A stretch of 64,000 nucleotides of DNA from Coccinella septempunctata (taxonomy: Eukaryota > Arthropoda > Insecta > Coleoptera > Coccinellidae). Below are positions 61,583 through 64,000 of this stretch, piece by piece. Location of the stretch: positions 24,986,856-25,050,855 of the forward strand of contig NC_058194.1 of the NCBI RefSeq assembly GCF_907165205.1. Direction: 5' to 3'. The notes under the pieces were generated by a model. The model searched no databases. It had not been told where the DNA came from and worked only from the letters and a program-made list of their open reading frames with translations. A program made the position numbers and the translations under genes. Each line of letters opens with the position of its first letter. Positions within the stretch are counted from its first letter, which is position 1.

Positions 61583-62488
61583 AAAAAACCCAGACTACAG
61601 AAAACGAGCTTTTATGTTTGTGTCTTTTATTGGGGGATATTATCAGTACTATATACACCTGCTACACTGCTTCTATCGGTATCTTTTATCTCAAGAGACC
61701 TGTTTTCATACCTCTCAACAGCAAACCCAACAGCACAACTTGATTTACCTCCTAATGCTGATGTTTTCTGCACCATTGACATAAACGGCAGTATGCTTCA
61801 GTCGCTAACGCAATGAAAAACATTTTGTTCTAGCAAAAATATAATGAAAGTCGATTCGTTGACACGTTACCGCAGCTTGCTTTGAACATAGTCATTCTAT
61901 AACCCAAAAATCAAGTTAAAGTAACTATTCCTTCCTGGACTTACAGAGTTCACTGGGTATATGATGTCGATGTACAATAAATCCGAAAGAGACATTTAGT
62001 AATTACATAATATATCATGTGTATGTAAATATTTAAATGATAATATCAGCTGTAGTTAAGCTCTAAAAACGACCTCTGAAAACTAAACATTGCAAATTGA
62101 AAATGAACATATGGTTTTACCCGTTATAGTCTTCTAGTCGAAAAACTCAAAACAAATCCGAGAAAGTTCTACTTCTGTTGACCAAGCCAAAGATATCAAG
62201 ATGGGATAAGCCAGTGTAAACTGGGTAAGTTGGTCGGATTGCAGATATTAATAAGACAAACAAGAAAACGAATGTCAACTAGCCGAGATAAATTGCTCGA
62301 GATGATTAAACTGAAGAAGAGTGGAGTCTTCCGCAAATATAGAGCCGTAGAAAAGAAATTTCACGAGAGTACCCGTTTTTTTTTCTTATTATCACATTTG
62401 CTCCAGTTATCAAGTTACTTTTGGTCCACTTTGAGATGAGTGTGTCTGTAAACTGGAAGAGAACGAGAATACGAAAAGATTTCTAATA
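61583..62488. other. Intergenic DNA, no gene seen
   Basis: AT-rich, with no recognisable feature. Confidence 0.45.
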
Positions 62489-62864
62489 TACAGGGTGGGG
62501 TGCCAAACATTTAGCTCTCTAGAAAATGGAGAAATTAATTGGAGATCGAATTGCAAGACTGGGTGACAATAACAATTTTTTATCGAAATGCATAGAAATT
62601 GTCACACTCTGATGATTCTTTGTCGAAACAAATAGTGTGGGACTTTCATATGATTTTTTTTAGCAGTCCATGCTTTGATACAGCTACCCTAAGATGGTAC
62701 CTGAAACGCAATTTTTAATTTTTTTTCGCGGAAACCACAAAACTGGCAAGAGAAACAGAATTCAGCAGACAATCTATACGGTAGCGAAACTGAAATGAAA
62801 AATTTTTTTTTGACAATGAATGACCCCTAAAATTGTTTCGCAACTATTCATTTACACCCTGCAT
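62489..62864. mobile_element. Possible TACAGGGTGG-ended element
   Basis: It starts TACAGGGTGGGGTGCC and ends TTTACACCCTGCA. The right end is shared with the solo end at 17676-17777 (TTCGCAACTA ... ATTCATTTACACCCTG). The inverted match is only about 10 bp, so the pairing of the two ends is tentative. Confidence 0.4.
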
Positions 62865-64000
62865 AAGATTTCTGATAAAGGATTTTTTATAAAATTGTGA
62901 AAAAATAAAGAGAAAGAAATTGAGTGAAAATGTTTTGAACATTTTCGAAAAGGCTATTTTATGATCATTGTTGCCTACAAAAGTGTGAAGAATATGCTCA
63001 ATATTCGAAAAGAGAATCTGTACTTGACCAAAAAGTGATAAACAATTAAATTATATGTTTTCTCCGCGATATAATGACAGAAGTTCAACATTACGTGTGT
63101 ACTGATCAGAATGATTTTACGACAATTTTGTTCTAGGAATAATTATCTATAACGTGTTCAAGGTCCATATAAAAAAAACACCTATTCTACCAAAGCCATG
63201 AGGTACTTAGGAGAGTGGTATATAGAAATATAGATTCGTTGGTTTCTTGGTTCAAAAACTCACCGAAAATTCAAACCTATTCTATTTTTCGATATTCATC
63301 AACAAATGGAATACATAGATAATTGTATTTTTCACGCATAAATTCAGATAATCATAATATCTACATAGCTCAATTTCAACAAACTCTTTTATTGTATAAT
63401 TTTAGTGAAATGAACATTATGTACTTAACATATACTAATATTTGAGGGTCTTTTCAAAATTCCTTGAATCCACACACAGACATTCATGTAGTGAACAATA
63501 ATTTTGAAGAAAGTGACAAGATTGGTTATTTTCACTCAATTTTTGTCTGAATTAGCCTACTAGAAGTTTGCAAGCAAACAGTCTTGTGTCCAGAGAAAAA
63601 AATCACAATTGCTAAATTTCATTTGTTCATCTTTCAAACAGCAAATACACATATTGTGATAAAATACATACGATGAGTGACCCCAACTAAAATCCAGGAT
63701 ATCATGTTCAACTTGACGTTAAGTTCAAACTTTTCTTTTTCGCAATGGTTAAACATTCATTTATTTCAATTGTTGTGAAAGAAACACAAATATTAACCTT
63801 TGCTGTCTGGGAATTATTGAACTCTCCTTGTATTCGCACACACCAAGTCGAATTTAATATTCCCAATAAAAAGAAACGTGCCCAAAACCCATTCGAATCA
63901 AATAAATCATATCTTTTCCGGAATTGTTTTAGTTTTATTGTCATAAGAATCATGAGCATAACCGATACAATACGTATAATGACTTTGATAAATCAGAGTA
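62865..64000. other. Intergenic DNA, no gene seen
   Basis: AT-rich to the window edge; no supported feature. Confidence 0.45.

Overview
The window is AT-rich animal nuclear DNA. Genes have many short-to-medium introns with GT-AG boundaries, and several copies of mariner, jockey-like and inverted-repeat elements are present. The gene set (a haem peroxidase with insect-type exon mosaic, two takeout/JHBP-type genes, an SLC46-like transporter) and the mariner load point to an insect. A beetle is a reasonable guess, but the sequence alone does not settle the order.

Layout. 1-828 (+): the last three coding exons of the replicative helicase subunit MCM2. 1365-6731 (-): a complete secreted animal haem peroxidase in 15 coding exons (743 aa), convergent with MCM2. 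6.8-38.8 kb: a long gene-poor, repeat-rich stretch. It holds a 16-bp-arm hairpin, two inverted copies of a ~1.16-kb TA-flanked element (one split by a 353-bp MITE with an 8-bp target duplication), three large mariner copies plus a fragment, abutting TACAGGG-ended fold-back elements, a 965-bp fold-back element and a 174/175-bp satellite block. 38794-45745 (-): two tandem takeout/JHBP-like genes (244 and 247 aa) with identical exon layout. 45.8-52.7 kb: mostly non-coding, with a Tc1-like non-autonomous element and a dead non-LTR fragment. 52757-61055 (-): a 12-span major facilitator transporter of SLC46 (proton-coupled folate transporter-like) type. Its introns carry a mariner copy split by another element and a fold-back element. 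61-64 kb: a jockey remnant and otherwise unremarkable DNA.

The genes do not form a pathway. MCM2 is a nuclear housekeeping protein, the peroxidase and takeout proteins are secreted, and the transporter is a membrane protein. Exon joins were worked out by hand. In every complete gene the exon lengths sum to a multiple of three and every codon split across an intron rejoins in frame. I found no tRNA, rRNA, CRISPR array or prokaryotic feature. No clearly new biological system is evident. The most informative novelties are the transposon structures (empty-site proof of insertion, abutting fold-back elements sharing a target TA, a satellite monomer shared with a takeout intron) and a possible orphan coding exon near 29.7 kb.
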